A stretch of DNA of 17,120 bases. Origin: an uncultured Clostridia bacterium. GTDB taxonomy: Bacteria; Bacillota; Clostridia; Christensenellales; Pumilibacteraceae. The notes beneath the pieces were generated by a model that worked only from the letters and a program-made list of their open reading frames with translations, was not told the origin of the DNA and did no database searches. Location: NCBI GenBank assembly GCA_947385185.1, contig CANDJX010000020.1, forward strand, positions 1 through 17,120, in the 5' to 3' direction. The translations under genes were made by a program, and so were the position numbers. Shown in pieces: positions 1 through 6,101 of this stretch; the first letter of the stretch is position 1, and every line of letters begins with the position of its first letter.

Positions 1-954
1 GCCGAGCGCTTTCGCCGGAGTCTGACCGGCGTGAACGGTTTTTCCGTCCTTATCCTTCGCCTTGCCGAGCGATTCCGCCCATATCTGGCAATAGAAGTCG
101 GACATATATTTCAGGCTGTCGGCATACGGCATCATGACCGAAATATTCGCGCCCTTTTCCATAGCCATGCACTGAAGGAAAGCGGTCATAAGCGCGGGGT
201 TCTTTCTGACGTCGGACACGCGGCAAGCCTCGCTCATGACTTTCGCGCCGGCAAGCAGTTTCTTTATATCTATCCCCATTGCCGCAAACGGTACGAGTCC
301 GACGTTGGACAGAACGGAGAAACGTCCGCCCACGCCCGCGCCGATACCGTAAGTCACGAAACCTTCTTTCTGCGCGAGATTGTAAAGCGTGCCTTTACCG
401 ATCGTAGTCGTCGCAATGAAATGCTTCTTCGCTTCCTCTTTGCCGACCGCTTTTTTCATGAGGTCGTAAAGCACGAGGAACTGCGCGAGCGTTTCGCTCG
501 TTTCGCCGCTCTTGGTAATGACGTTGAAATACGTCGTTTTCAGGTCGATAAGCTCGAGAAGCTCGTGCATTCTCTCGGGATCGATATTGTCCTCGATGTA
601 CAATTTGGGAAGTCCGGCAGCCTTGAGCGCAGAGGACGGAAGTTCGTTAAGCCGCATATTCAGAAGCGCCTGAACGACCGAGATCGGACCGAGCGCGCTG
701 CCGCCTATGCCGAGCACTACGAAAGCCGACGCTTTGGAGCGGACGTCGTCCATTCTCGCAATCATGCTGTCGAGATCGGACGGATCGATATAAGGAAGCT
801 CGCTCCACTCCTGCCAGCCTTTGCCGCAGTTGGCAAGTACGTCGTCAAACGCCGCGCCGATCTTTTTCGCATTTTTATCGATGCACTTGGGATCGATACC
901 GTGCTCGCCGATGACGTCGGACATCATGTAATTGTAATCGAATTTGAGTTTCAT
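1..954 (-). CDS. pgi: glucose-6-phosphate isomerase, C-terminus missing at window edge
   Basis: Interconverts glucose 6-phosphate and fructose 6-phosphate in cytosolic glycolysis and gluconeogenesis. The minus-strand frame from the ATG at 954-952 is open for 318 codons to the edge. Near residue 80 it has VVLGIGGSALGP, the first sugar-isomerase (SIS) signature, and further on ITKSGETSETLAQ, the phosphate-binding SKSGET-type loop. Close to the edge come MMPYADSLKYMSDFYCQIWAESLGK-type residues (only the family pattern matters: a PYAD...QxWAESLGK segment) and HAGQTPAKALG, typical of the shorter bacterial enzyme. The start is supported by GAGAGGAGA seven bases upstream. About 130 residues, including the last catalytic His/Lys region, should lie beyond the window. 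I see only a TATACT -10-like hexamer (976-981) without a good -35, so the promoter is unresolved. Confidence 0.95.
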   Translation of the reverse strand, partial: MKLKFDYNYMMSDVIGEHGIDPKCIDKNAKKIGAAFDDVLANCGKGWQEWSELPYIDPSDLDSMIARMDDVRSKASAFVVLGIGGSALGPISVVQALLNMRLNELPSSALKAAGLPKLYIEDNIDPERMHELLELIDLKTTYFNVITKSGETSETLAQFLVLYDLMKKAVGKEEAKKHFIATTTIGKGTLYNLAQKEGFVTYGIGAGVGGRFSVLSNVGLVPFAAMGIDIKKLLAGAKVMSEACRVSDVRKNPALMTAFLQCMAMEKGANISVMMPYADSLKYMSDFYCQIWAESLGKAKDKDGKTVHAGQTPAKALG

Positions 955-1029
955 ATAATCTCCTCTCTTAAAAAAAGTATACTATGTCAGGCATAAAGGC
1001 ATTCATTACGGCAATAAAAGTGGTTTTGT

Positions 1030-1133
1030 CCCGGGATTTCCCGGGGCGCGAGCTTTGCTCGCTTCCCGCCGCAAGCGGCGGCAACACCTTTTGTCGGTGT
1101 CGCAAATTTGCCCTTGCAAGCAAGCAAATTTGC
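1030..1133. repeat. array of five consecutive short hairpins between hpf and pgi
   Basis: Five inverted repeats follow one another almost without gaps. They are CCCGGG-ATTT-CCCGGG (1030-1045); GCGAGC-TTT-GCTCGC (1048-1062); CCGCCG-CAAG-CGGCGG (1066-1081); ACACC-N7-GGTGT (1084-1100); and GCAAATTTGC (1102-1111) repeated at 1124-1133, which pair as a 10 bp stem around a 12 nt loop. The hpf terminator hairpin (1142-1167) makes a sixth. Arm sequences differ between units, so this is not a tandem repeat of one motif. There is no coding frame with a ribosome binding site. It could be a mosaic of small mobile palindromes, an mRNA-stabilising or processing element, or a decayed insertion. The function is unknown. 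Confidence 0.7.
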
Positions 1134-1141
1134 TTCCTAGA

Positions 1142-1167
1142 ATAAAACACCCTTTCGAGTGTTTTAT
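1142..1167 (-). terminator. probable hpf transcription terminator
   Basis: A perfect 9 bp stem (ATAAAACAC / GTGTTTTAT, 8 nt loop) starts about 8 bases after the hpf stop codon on the minus strand. The descending arm supplies a GTGTTTTATT tract. The U-tract is short and mostly inside the stem, so termination may be leaky into pgi. Confidence 0.5.
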
Positions 1168-1174
1168 CCCCATA

Positions 1175-1708
1175 TTATACGTTTGCTTCGATATTGCCGT
1201 AATTTCCGTCGTTTCTCTTGTAAATGACGTTGACTTTATGCGTATTTTTGTTGAGATATACGAAGAAAGAGTGTCCGACGAGCTCGAGTTCCGCCATAGC
1301 TTCGTCCTCGTCCATTGCGACGAGATCGAAAGACTTGGTACGGACGACTTCGTTGACCTGCTTTTCTTCGGCTTTGATCGTTTCGACAAGAGCTTTCTGT
1401 CTGAACTTCTTGCTCTTGCTTGCGAGTATAGTATGATATTTCTTGATTTGCTTTTCGAGTTTGGGAAGAACGATGTCGATGAGATCGTACATGGTCTGCC
1501 CCACTTCGCCGGACACTTCGGCGCGAAGTACGGTGCTTCCGAGGAAAATGGTAAGCTCCATAGTCTCGATATTTTTACTTTCACGCATCATGACCTTTAC
1601 GGTCACGTCGTCGTCAAAATACTTATCCAGACGCTGGATCTTTTTTTCGATCACTTCTTTAAGTGAGTCTTTGGCTTTGTAGTTCTTGCTTTGAAAGTCG
1701 ATACGCAT
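1175..1708 (-). CDS. hpf: ribosome hibernation promoting factor, long form
   Basis: 177 aa. Binds the 30S decoding region and, in the long form, dimerises 70S ribosomes into inactive 100S particles in slow growth or stress. Residues 1 to about 100 match the YfiA/HPF beta-alpha-beta fold, starting MRIDFQSKNYKAKDSLKEVI, with the basic pair of helices around residues 60-100. A linker with KALVETIKAEEK follows. Residues from about 118 to 177 form the C-terminal dimerisation domain, with VVRTKSFDLVAMDEDEA and GHSFFVYLNKNTHKVNVIYKR. The length is that of the long form (about 180 aa), not the roughly 95 aa short HPF. The start has AAAGGGGGA eight bases upstream. It is a single-gene unit with its own promoter and terminators on both sides. 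Confidence 0.96.
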   Translation of the reverse strand: MRIDFQSKNYKAKDSLKEVIEKKIQRLDKYFDDDVTVKVMMRESKNIETMELTIFLGSTVLRAEVSGEVGQTMYDLIDIVLPKLEKQIKKYHTILASKSKKFRQKALVETIKAEEKQVNEVVRTKSFDLVAMDEDEAMAELELVGHSFFVYLNKNTHKVNVIYKRNDGNYGNIEANV

Positions 1709-1740
1709 AATGCAAATCCCCCTTTAGTTATTGTATAAGT

Positions 1741-1769
1741 ATTATATCACACGGGAAGCGACATGTCAA
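1741..1769 (-). promoter_or_regulatory. near-consensus vegetative promoter of hpf
   Basis: On the minus strand TTGACA (1769-1764) and TATAAT (1746-1741) are separated by exactly 17 bp, and TGA precedes the -10, giving an extended -10. Transcription would start near 1734, about 26 bases before the hpf ATG. An unusually perfect promoter for a stationary-phase factor; no operator-like repeat beyond the small GACATGTC palindrome over the -35. Confidence 0.9.
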
Positions 1770-1780
1770 CATTTATTAAA

Positions 1781-1805
1781 TAAAAAACGGCGGCGCTCCC
1801 GCCGC
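1781..1805 (-). terminator. second intrinsic terminator downstream of GH3 gene
   Basis: Minus-strand stem GCGGCG-GGAG-CGCCGC (1805-1790) followed by CG and TTTTTT. It sits 12 bp upstream of the hpf -35 and would insulate hpf from read-through. Confidence 0.75.
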
Positions 1806-1853
1806 AGGGAAATATCCCGCTTATCGTGCACCCTGCTATATTTGTATTCTGAC

Positions 1854-1891
1854 AAAAAACGGTTTCCGCAGGACTATGCCTGCGGAAACCG
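1854..1891 (-). terminator. strong intrinsic terminator of the GH3 operon
   Basis: Perfect 13 bp stem (CGGTTTCCGCAGG / CCTGCGGAAACCG, 1860-1872 and 1879-1891) with a 6 nt loop. On the minus strand it is followed at once by TTTTTT (1859-1854). The T-run is on the minus side only, so it serves the GH3 gene ending at 1994. Confidence 0.9.
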
Positions 1892-1911
1892 TAAAAACAG
1901 GAAATCTTTTC

Positions 1912-1965
1912 ATCCGAACAGTCTTTCGGATCGTAACGGCAAGCCGCACGAATGCGACTTGCCGT
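1912..1965 (-). other. two RNA hairpins in the 3' untranslated region of the GH3 gene
   Basis: Nearest the stop codon is a 13 bp stem at 1936-1965 with arms ACGGCAAG / CTTGCCGT, an inner CGCA/TGCG, and a TTCG tetraloop on the minus strand. Its one irregular pair (1944 with 1957) is a U-G wobble in minus-strand RNA but a C/A mismatch in plus-strand RNA, so the minus RNA is the structured one. Next comes ATCCGAA-N6-TTCGGAT (1912-1931). Neither has a following T-run, so they look like 3'-end stabilisers or processing signals ahead of the terminator at 1854-1891. Confidence 0.6.
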
Positions 1966-1993
1966 TGCTTTTTATATTTAATTTAACGAGCGG

Positions 1994-4900
1994 TTATCTC
2001 AACGTGCCTCTCTTTTTGAATTCAAACACGTAATCCACTACCGCCCATGCCGCAAGACCTACGACTATGATACCGAATATGATATCAAAAGTAAGCAGAA
2101 GCGTTTTCCACCAAGGCGTGAGCTGTATTATCCTTGCGCCCGAAGCCATGCCGTTCATAGCGCTCGAAGTAAGCGTATAATACAGGAATCTCTTGGCGGA
2201 ATCTCTGAGCGCCCATGCCATCTCGCCGTAACCGTCTTTATATTTGGCAAAGTGGTTACCGGTACTCGGCTGATTGCCGTCGCAGAGGTCGCAACCGCCG
2301 ATGTAGTTGCCGTAAACCTGTTCGAAATACGGGTCGATATTTTGGTTGCCGTTCATATCTCCGTAGTAGTCGGTGACTATGAGACCGAGCATACCGCATT
2401 CGCCCTTAAGGAAGTCGGTACCGAGCGCTCTGCATGCGGCGCCGCTGTAAGGACCGAAACAGGAGAAGGAAGCCATCGTGCCGGTGCCGCCGCCCATCGT
2501 AATGGGAAGCTCGAATGCGCGGAGATATATCTCGCGGAGCGCCTGCTCGGGGATCCAGCAAGCAACGCCGTGACGGTTGAACTCCTGATCGTTAAGCGCG
2601 CAGTGCTTGTTGTACACGTGTACGCCCTTACTCTCGATACCGGCGGTTTCGTGCGCGCCGATAATACCCGTAAGCATACCGTCCTCGCTGTAATACTCGC
2701 AAGTTCTGCCGAGGTAGGAAGAACGATGGATGTTCATGCCCAAGCCGAACAATCCCTGTCTGCCCGACCAAAGTCCGTCCTCGCCTATCAGATCGCCGAC
2801 TTCACGGGCAAGCTGCTTGTTGAAGGAACCCGCGAGCGTCGCATTGGAAGGATATCCCGTGGTCTTGGTTGCGTTTCTTCCGCCCTGCAGATGCTTGTTA
2901 GCCTCCGCCGTAATATTACCGTTTTCGTCAACATGTCCCGCTTCGACTTCTTTAAGGTATGCAAGACCGTTTACGTTGTTGCTTAAATAGGTGGTGCTGA
3001 AGCCGTTCGGCCCGTTGTCGTGGCGCGTACCGGGCTTGTTTACGCTTGCAAGCGCTTCGGTGGTACGCTGTCCCTTGGTGGGCAACAGCGCCATTTCTTC
3101 CCAGGTGAGCTGGTCGAGCAGCTTGTCCCAAACCGGATCGAAGTAGCTTATGGGGTTGCCTTCGGAGTCCACTCTGAGGTCAATCAGAGACAGACCGTTG
3201 TCGGCGCCCATGGTAGGATACTCTCTGTTGTCCTTTGGTATGGGCTGCTTATACTTGTCGGGAACACTCGGCATATTGTTGTACACGCCCGTTTCGTCCG
3301 GAACCTGCGCATAGATGTCTCTTGCGAGCTTTTCGGTCGCCCTGACTTTTGCGTAACCGTTTACCATGTCGAGAGATACCTTATTCCATGCGTCTCTGCT
3401 GTAATACTCCACCCTGTTGTCGCCTTTGCCTTCATAACGATTGATGTCGGCAAAGTCGAACAGGTTGGTTATTCTCATTCCTTTGGTCCCCGTGAAAGAT
3501 GACACGTTATCCGAGAAAGCATACTTGTCGGAACTGTAATTGAGCGTGAACTTAACTGCCTTGCTTGCATCGCCGGTACCGACCATCTTGCTCTCGTCTA
3601 TTCCGACGCCGTTCGCTTTCTTAGCCATAAGCAGATTGTTGGTCGCCTCGTGAGCGTCGCCGCCTACGACTACGTAATAGTCGCCGTCCATAAGCACATA
3701 GGTCTTGGCTTTTTCCGCGTCATAGCTTGCAAAGTATTTCTCGTCCAATTTGACGGTAAGTTCTTCGCTTTCGCCTTTCTGCAGCGCCTTGCTCGTCTTT
3801 ACGAAATCGATGAGCTCTACGGAAGGAACCTGTATGCCGTTTTCTTTGGCGTAAGCCCCGTAAGGCTTGGAAATGTAAATAGGTACGGAATACTTACCGC
3901 TTGCTTCGTTTTCGGAAGTGTTGGTAACTTTTACGCTTACCGTATACTCTCTGTCGCCCGTTTTCTTAACCGAAACGTTGCTCGTCTCGAAATCGGCGTA
4001 GGTCATACCGTAGCCGAACGGATAAGCCACCACTTTGTTGTAATCATAAGCGCCAATATTTGCGGTTCCGAGTACAAGATCCTCATAGCGGGTCTCGGTA
4101 TACTTATATCCGAGGTACATGCCCTCCTGATATACCGTGTAAGCAGCGAGCGAATACTCTATATATTGTTTATTGCCGAGCGTTGCGGCAAGGTCGACAT
4201 CCGCCGCGTTTTCATATAAGCGAGGCGCATAGTTTACGTTTACGGGGTTCATCGCATTGTCGAGGAACATCGTGTCGGTAAGTCTGCCGGAAGGCTGAGC
4301 GTCGCCCACAAGCAGGTTGCCTATGCCCTGTCCGCCGAGGGAAGGAGCGCCCACCCACATAGCCGCGTCAACGCCGTATTTGGCGTCTTTTATGAAGTTG
4401 CCTTCGAGTAATGCGGAATAGTTTTCCAAAATTATTATCTTCTTTATCTTTCCGGCATCTTTTTTTGCTTTAAGACCTTCCAGTATGGATATCTCATTGG
4501 CGTTGAGTCCGAGGTAGTCTTTTCCGAGACCGTCGCCGTTGTCTATACCGTCATGACCTTCGAAGCCTACCATGGGGTTGTTTCTGAGGTCGTAGCCTTC
4601 GCCGCCGCGACGGCTGACTACCATTATTACGGCGTCGCCGTACTCGTCTATCGAGTCGGAAAGAGCGCCGTCGAACGCCGACCAGGGAGCGTCGTTTATA
4701 AGAACCGTAGTAGATCCGAAAGATCCGCCCTGTCCTCTCTTATACTGCTTCCACGCCTCCGAAGTATAAGCTTCCTTGGTTTTCGGGTTTACCGAAAGTC
4801 CGGCATTGGTAAGAGCGGTGTGGAAATCAATGGCTTCAGTCGTACTTATGCCGCCGCTGCCCGTGCCGCCGTAGACGGGGTCGTACGCGCCCGCGCCTAT

Positions 4901-5215
4901 CAGCGTAACCTTGGCGTTCTTTTTAAGGGGAAGCGTATTATTATCGTTTTTCAGAAGCACGCAGCCTTCTTCCACGACTTCCACCGTCTTGTCGCGACCG
5001 GCCTTTACAACATCGTCCAAATTATCGTAAACCGACTTGATATAGTTGGTATCCTGATTTGGATCCACATTCGATTTGTCTATCTCAAACGTAGTAACAT
5101 TGAGCGCCTGATTCACCATCAATTCGTTCTCATTCGCTATTACGGTACCCGTAATAAGCGCACCGAAAAGCACTACGGCTACTACAAGCGCTATTTTTCT
5201 TATAAGTTTTATCAT
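1994..5215 (-). CDS. membrane-anchored, circularly permuted GH3 family beta-glucosidase-like enzyme
   Basis: 1073 aa, predicted to hydrolyse beta-linked gluco- or xylo-oligosaccharides outside the membrane. The domain order is inverted from ordinary GH3. A signal-anchor helix (about 5-27) comes first, then the alpha/beta sandwich domain (about 80-400: EGCVLLKN at 83-90, RRGGEGYD at 202-209 with a Glu where the acid/base is usually found, PFGYGMTYADF at 399-409), then a fibronectin-III-like domain (to about 520). The TIM-barrel domain is last (about 680-1000), with KHCALNDQEFNRHG and LIVTDYYGD, whose Asp (about 949) fits the catalytic nucleophile. A second transmembrane helix (about 1036-1060) ends in a basic tail, FKKRGTLR, so both ends are probably cytosolic. 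The start overlaps the upstream gene's stop by one base and has AAGGAGG. Exact substrate cannot be told. Confidence 0.9.
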   Translation of the reverse strand: MIKLIRKIALVVAVVLFGALITGTVIANENELMVNQALNVTTFEIDKSNVDPNQDTNYIKSVYDNLDDVVKAGRDKTVEVVEEGCVLLKNDNNTLPLKKNAKVTLIGAGAYDPVYGGTGSGGISTTEAIDFHTALTNAGLSVNPKTKEAYTSEAWKQYKRGQGGSFGSTTVLINDAPWSAFDGALSDSIDEYGDAVIMVVSRRGGEGYDLRNNPMVGFEGHDGIDNGDGLGKDYLGLNANEISILEGLKAKKDAGKIKKIIILENYSALLEGNFIKDAKYGVDAAMWVGAPSLGGQGIGNLLVGDAQPSGRLTDTMFLDNAMNPVNVNYAPRLYENAADVDLAATLGNKQYIEYSLAAYTVYQEGMYLGYKYTETRYEDLVLGTANIGAYDYNKVVAYPFGYGMTYADFETSNVSVKKTGDREYTVSVKVTNTSENEASGKYSVPIYISKPYGAYAKENGIQVPSVELIDFVKTSKALQKGESEELTVKLDEKYFASYDAEKAKTYVLMDGDYYVVVGGDAHEATNNLLMAKKANGVGIDESKMVGTGDASKAVKFTLNYSSDKYAFSDNVSSFTGTKGMRITNLFDFADINRYEGKGDNRVEYYSRDAWNKVSLDMVNGYAKVRATEKLARDIYAQVPDETGVYNNMPSVPDKYKQPIPKDNREYPTMGADNGLSLIDLRVDSEGNPISYFDPVWDKLLDQLTWEEMALLPTKGQRTTEALASVNKPGTRHDNGPNGFSTTYLSNNVNGLAYLKEVEAGHVDENGNITAEANKHLQGGRNATKTTGYPSNATLAGSFNKQLAREVGDLIGEDGLWSGRQGLFGLGMNIHRSSYLGRTCEYYSEDGMLTGIIGAHETAGIESKGVHVYNKHCALNDQEFNRHGVACWIPEQALREIYLRAFELPITMGGGTGTMASFSCFGPYSGAACRALGTDFLKGECGMLGLIVTDYYGDMNGNQNIDPYFEQVYGNYIGGCDLCDGNQPSTGNHFAKYKDGYGEMAWALRDSAKRFLYYTLTSSAMNGMASGARIIQLTPWWKTLLLTFDIIFGIIVVGLAAWAVVDYVFEFKKRGTLR

Positions 5216-5625
5216 TATTTTTCCTCCTTTTTATCCACCAACGGGGTAAATACGCTGACTATGCTTACTACCAACGAAAGCGCGAAAAAGATTACGCTTG
5301 CCCAAAACTCCGGAGGGAAACCGCTGAACTGTATTCCCGTAAGAACCGAAGAAATGAAGAAGTAAATGTAATAAATAAACAAAAGCAACGAAATCAAAGT
5401 CGTAACAAGCATAACGGCAGGTGCGAATCGATATAATCTGAACACGATAAGCACCGCCGCAAGAACTATACCTACAAGTAAAATCGCGAATGCCGCCCAT
5501 GACATATATCTTGTCTGTCCGTAAGACGCCGCGTACACTATCATTGTGATGAGCGACAGCAGCATCGAGGATAACAAAACATAAAAGCCATACTTCTTTT
5601 CGGCAAAATATTCTCTTACATTCAT
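5215..5625 (-). CDS. small four-helix membrane protein coupled to the GH3 enzyme
   Basis: 136 aa, family not recognised. The basic N-terminus MNVREYFAEKKYG is followed by four hydrophobic segments at about 13-34, 42-63, 68-92 and 107-128, and the charged tail DKKEEK ends the protein. No catalytic motif is visible. The start has GAGGAGA ten bases upstream. Its TAA overlaps the ATG of the GH3 gene by one base, and the AAGGAGG that serves the GH3 gene encodes the tail of this protein, so the two are translationally coupled and probably made in fixed ratio. By context it could anchor, insert or assist the double-anchored GH3 enzyme, or act in oligosaccharide handling; that is inference only. Confidence 0.8.
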   Translation of the reverse strand: MNVREYFAEKKYGFYVLLSSMLLSLITMIVYAASYGQTRYMSWAAFAILLVGIVLAAVLIVFRLYRFAPAVMLVTTLISLLLFIYYIYFFISSVLTGIQFSGFPPEFWASVIFFALSLVVSIVSVFTPLVDKKEEK

Positions 5626-5640
5626 AAATTAAAATTCTCC

Positions 5641-5742
5641 TCATTTTATTTTAATAACATTTTCACACCGCTTTTTATGCGGCGTCTGTGTTGCCGTAAG
5701 ACAACGAGTGTTATCGGATAAATCCGAAAGCTTACTAAACAT
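5641..5742 (-). CDS. possible 33-residue leader protein upstream of the membrane/GH3 pair
   Basis: An open frame of 33 codons starts MFSKLSDLSDN and ends CENVIKIK. It has a purine-rich AAGGAAAAGG just upstream of the ATG, and its TGA runs into the GAGGAGA ribosome binding site of the 136 aa membrane protein gene, a layout that would allow translational coupling. It includes two Cys, no hydrophobic segment and a basic C-terminal half. The same stretch also holds small inverted repeats (5714-5727 and around 5667-5706), so it may instead be structured leader RNA with a chance frame. I do not recognise the peptide. Confidence 0.35.
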   Translation of the reverse strand: MFSKLSDLSDNTRCLTATQTPHKKRCENVIKIK

Positions 5743-5761
5743 ACCTTTTCCTTCTCCTCAT
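5735..5761 (-). CDS. possible Arg-rich mini-ORF (8 codons) in the GH3 leader
   Basis: ATG at 5761-5759 encodes MRRRKRYV and stops at TAG. AGGAGG stands only three bases before the ATG, closer than usual. The frame stays open upstream to a GTG at about 5809, which would give 24 residues. The stop codon overlaps the start of the 33-codon frame by eight bases. The codons are AGG AGA AGG AAA AGG, so the run may be no more than Shine-Dalgarno-like purine sequence. If translated, a run of rare Arg codons could act as a leader-peptide sensor. Confidence 0.25.
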   Translation of the reverse strand: MRRRKRYV

Positions 5762-5878
5762 GCACCTCCTACTATTCTGTTGATGATATCGATGCAATTC
5801 GTATATCACCTCATTTCTCTATTGTTTCGAAAAAAATAATATATCTGTTTTTTCGCTTGACTTTTCTATTTTTGTTTC

Positions 5879-5914
5879 AGGCGGTAAACCGCCTCGATAC
5901 AAAAATATTGTATC
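5879..5914. promoter_or_regulatory. two adjacent inverted repeats over the GH3 operon promoter, likely operator
   Basis: GATACAA-N5-TTGTATC (5896-5914) covers the -10 hexamer and predicted start site of the promoter at 5907-5935. One base further into the transcript is AGGCGGT-N2-ACCGCCT (5879-5894). The first has the position of a repressor operator. The second would also form a 5'-terminal RNA stem that may protect the mRNA. No regulator gene lies next to it, and the sequences do not let me name a regulator family. Confidence 0.6.
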
Positions 5915-5935
5915 ACGACCCCCTCCCCGTGTAAA
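5907..5935 (-). promoter_or_regulatory. promoter of the membrane protein/GH3 operon
   Basis: Minus strand TTTACA (5935-5930), 17 bp spacer, TGA and then TACAAT (5912-5907). Transcription would start near 5900, leaving an untranslated leader of about 275 nt before the ATG at 5625. The rest of the 5626-6101 gap holds the leader frames, small hairpins and the clpC terminator. Confidence 0.75.
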
Positions 5936-6047
5936 TAGCTATTCTTACGCTCTTTGATTGCAATTCTTACACAAATTGACTGCTCATCACTGCTTTTCAC
6001 GTCCTCGCAGCAAAATCGGAGAAAATAAAAAGCCGGAAGAACATTAT

Positions 6048-6080
6048 AAAAACGCCCGGAAGTTTGTATAACTTCCGGGC
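6048..6080 (-). terminator. intrinsic terminator of the ctsR-clpC operon
   Basis: Perfect 11 bp stem (GCCCGGAAGTT / AACTTCCGGGC, 5 nt loop), starting 21 bases after the clpC stop on the minus strand and followed by GTTTTTATAA. Confidence 0.93.
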
Positions 6081-6101
6081 ATTTAAGCACAGTCAAATGA
6101 C

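Noticed and set aside
31..996. 321-codon plus-strand frame over pgi
   Set aside because: The minus strand encodes clear glucose-6-phosphate isomerase motifs through the same region.
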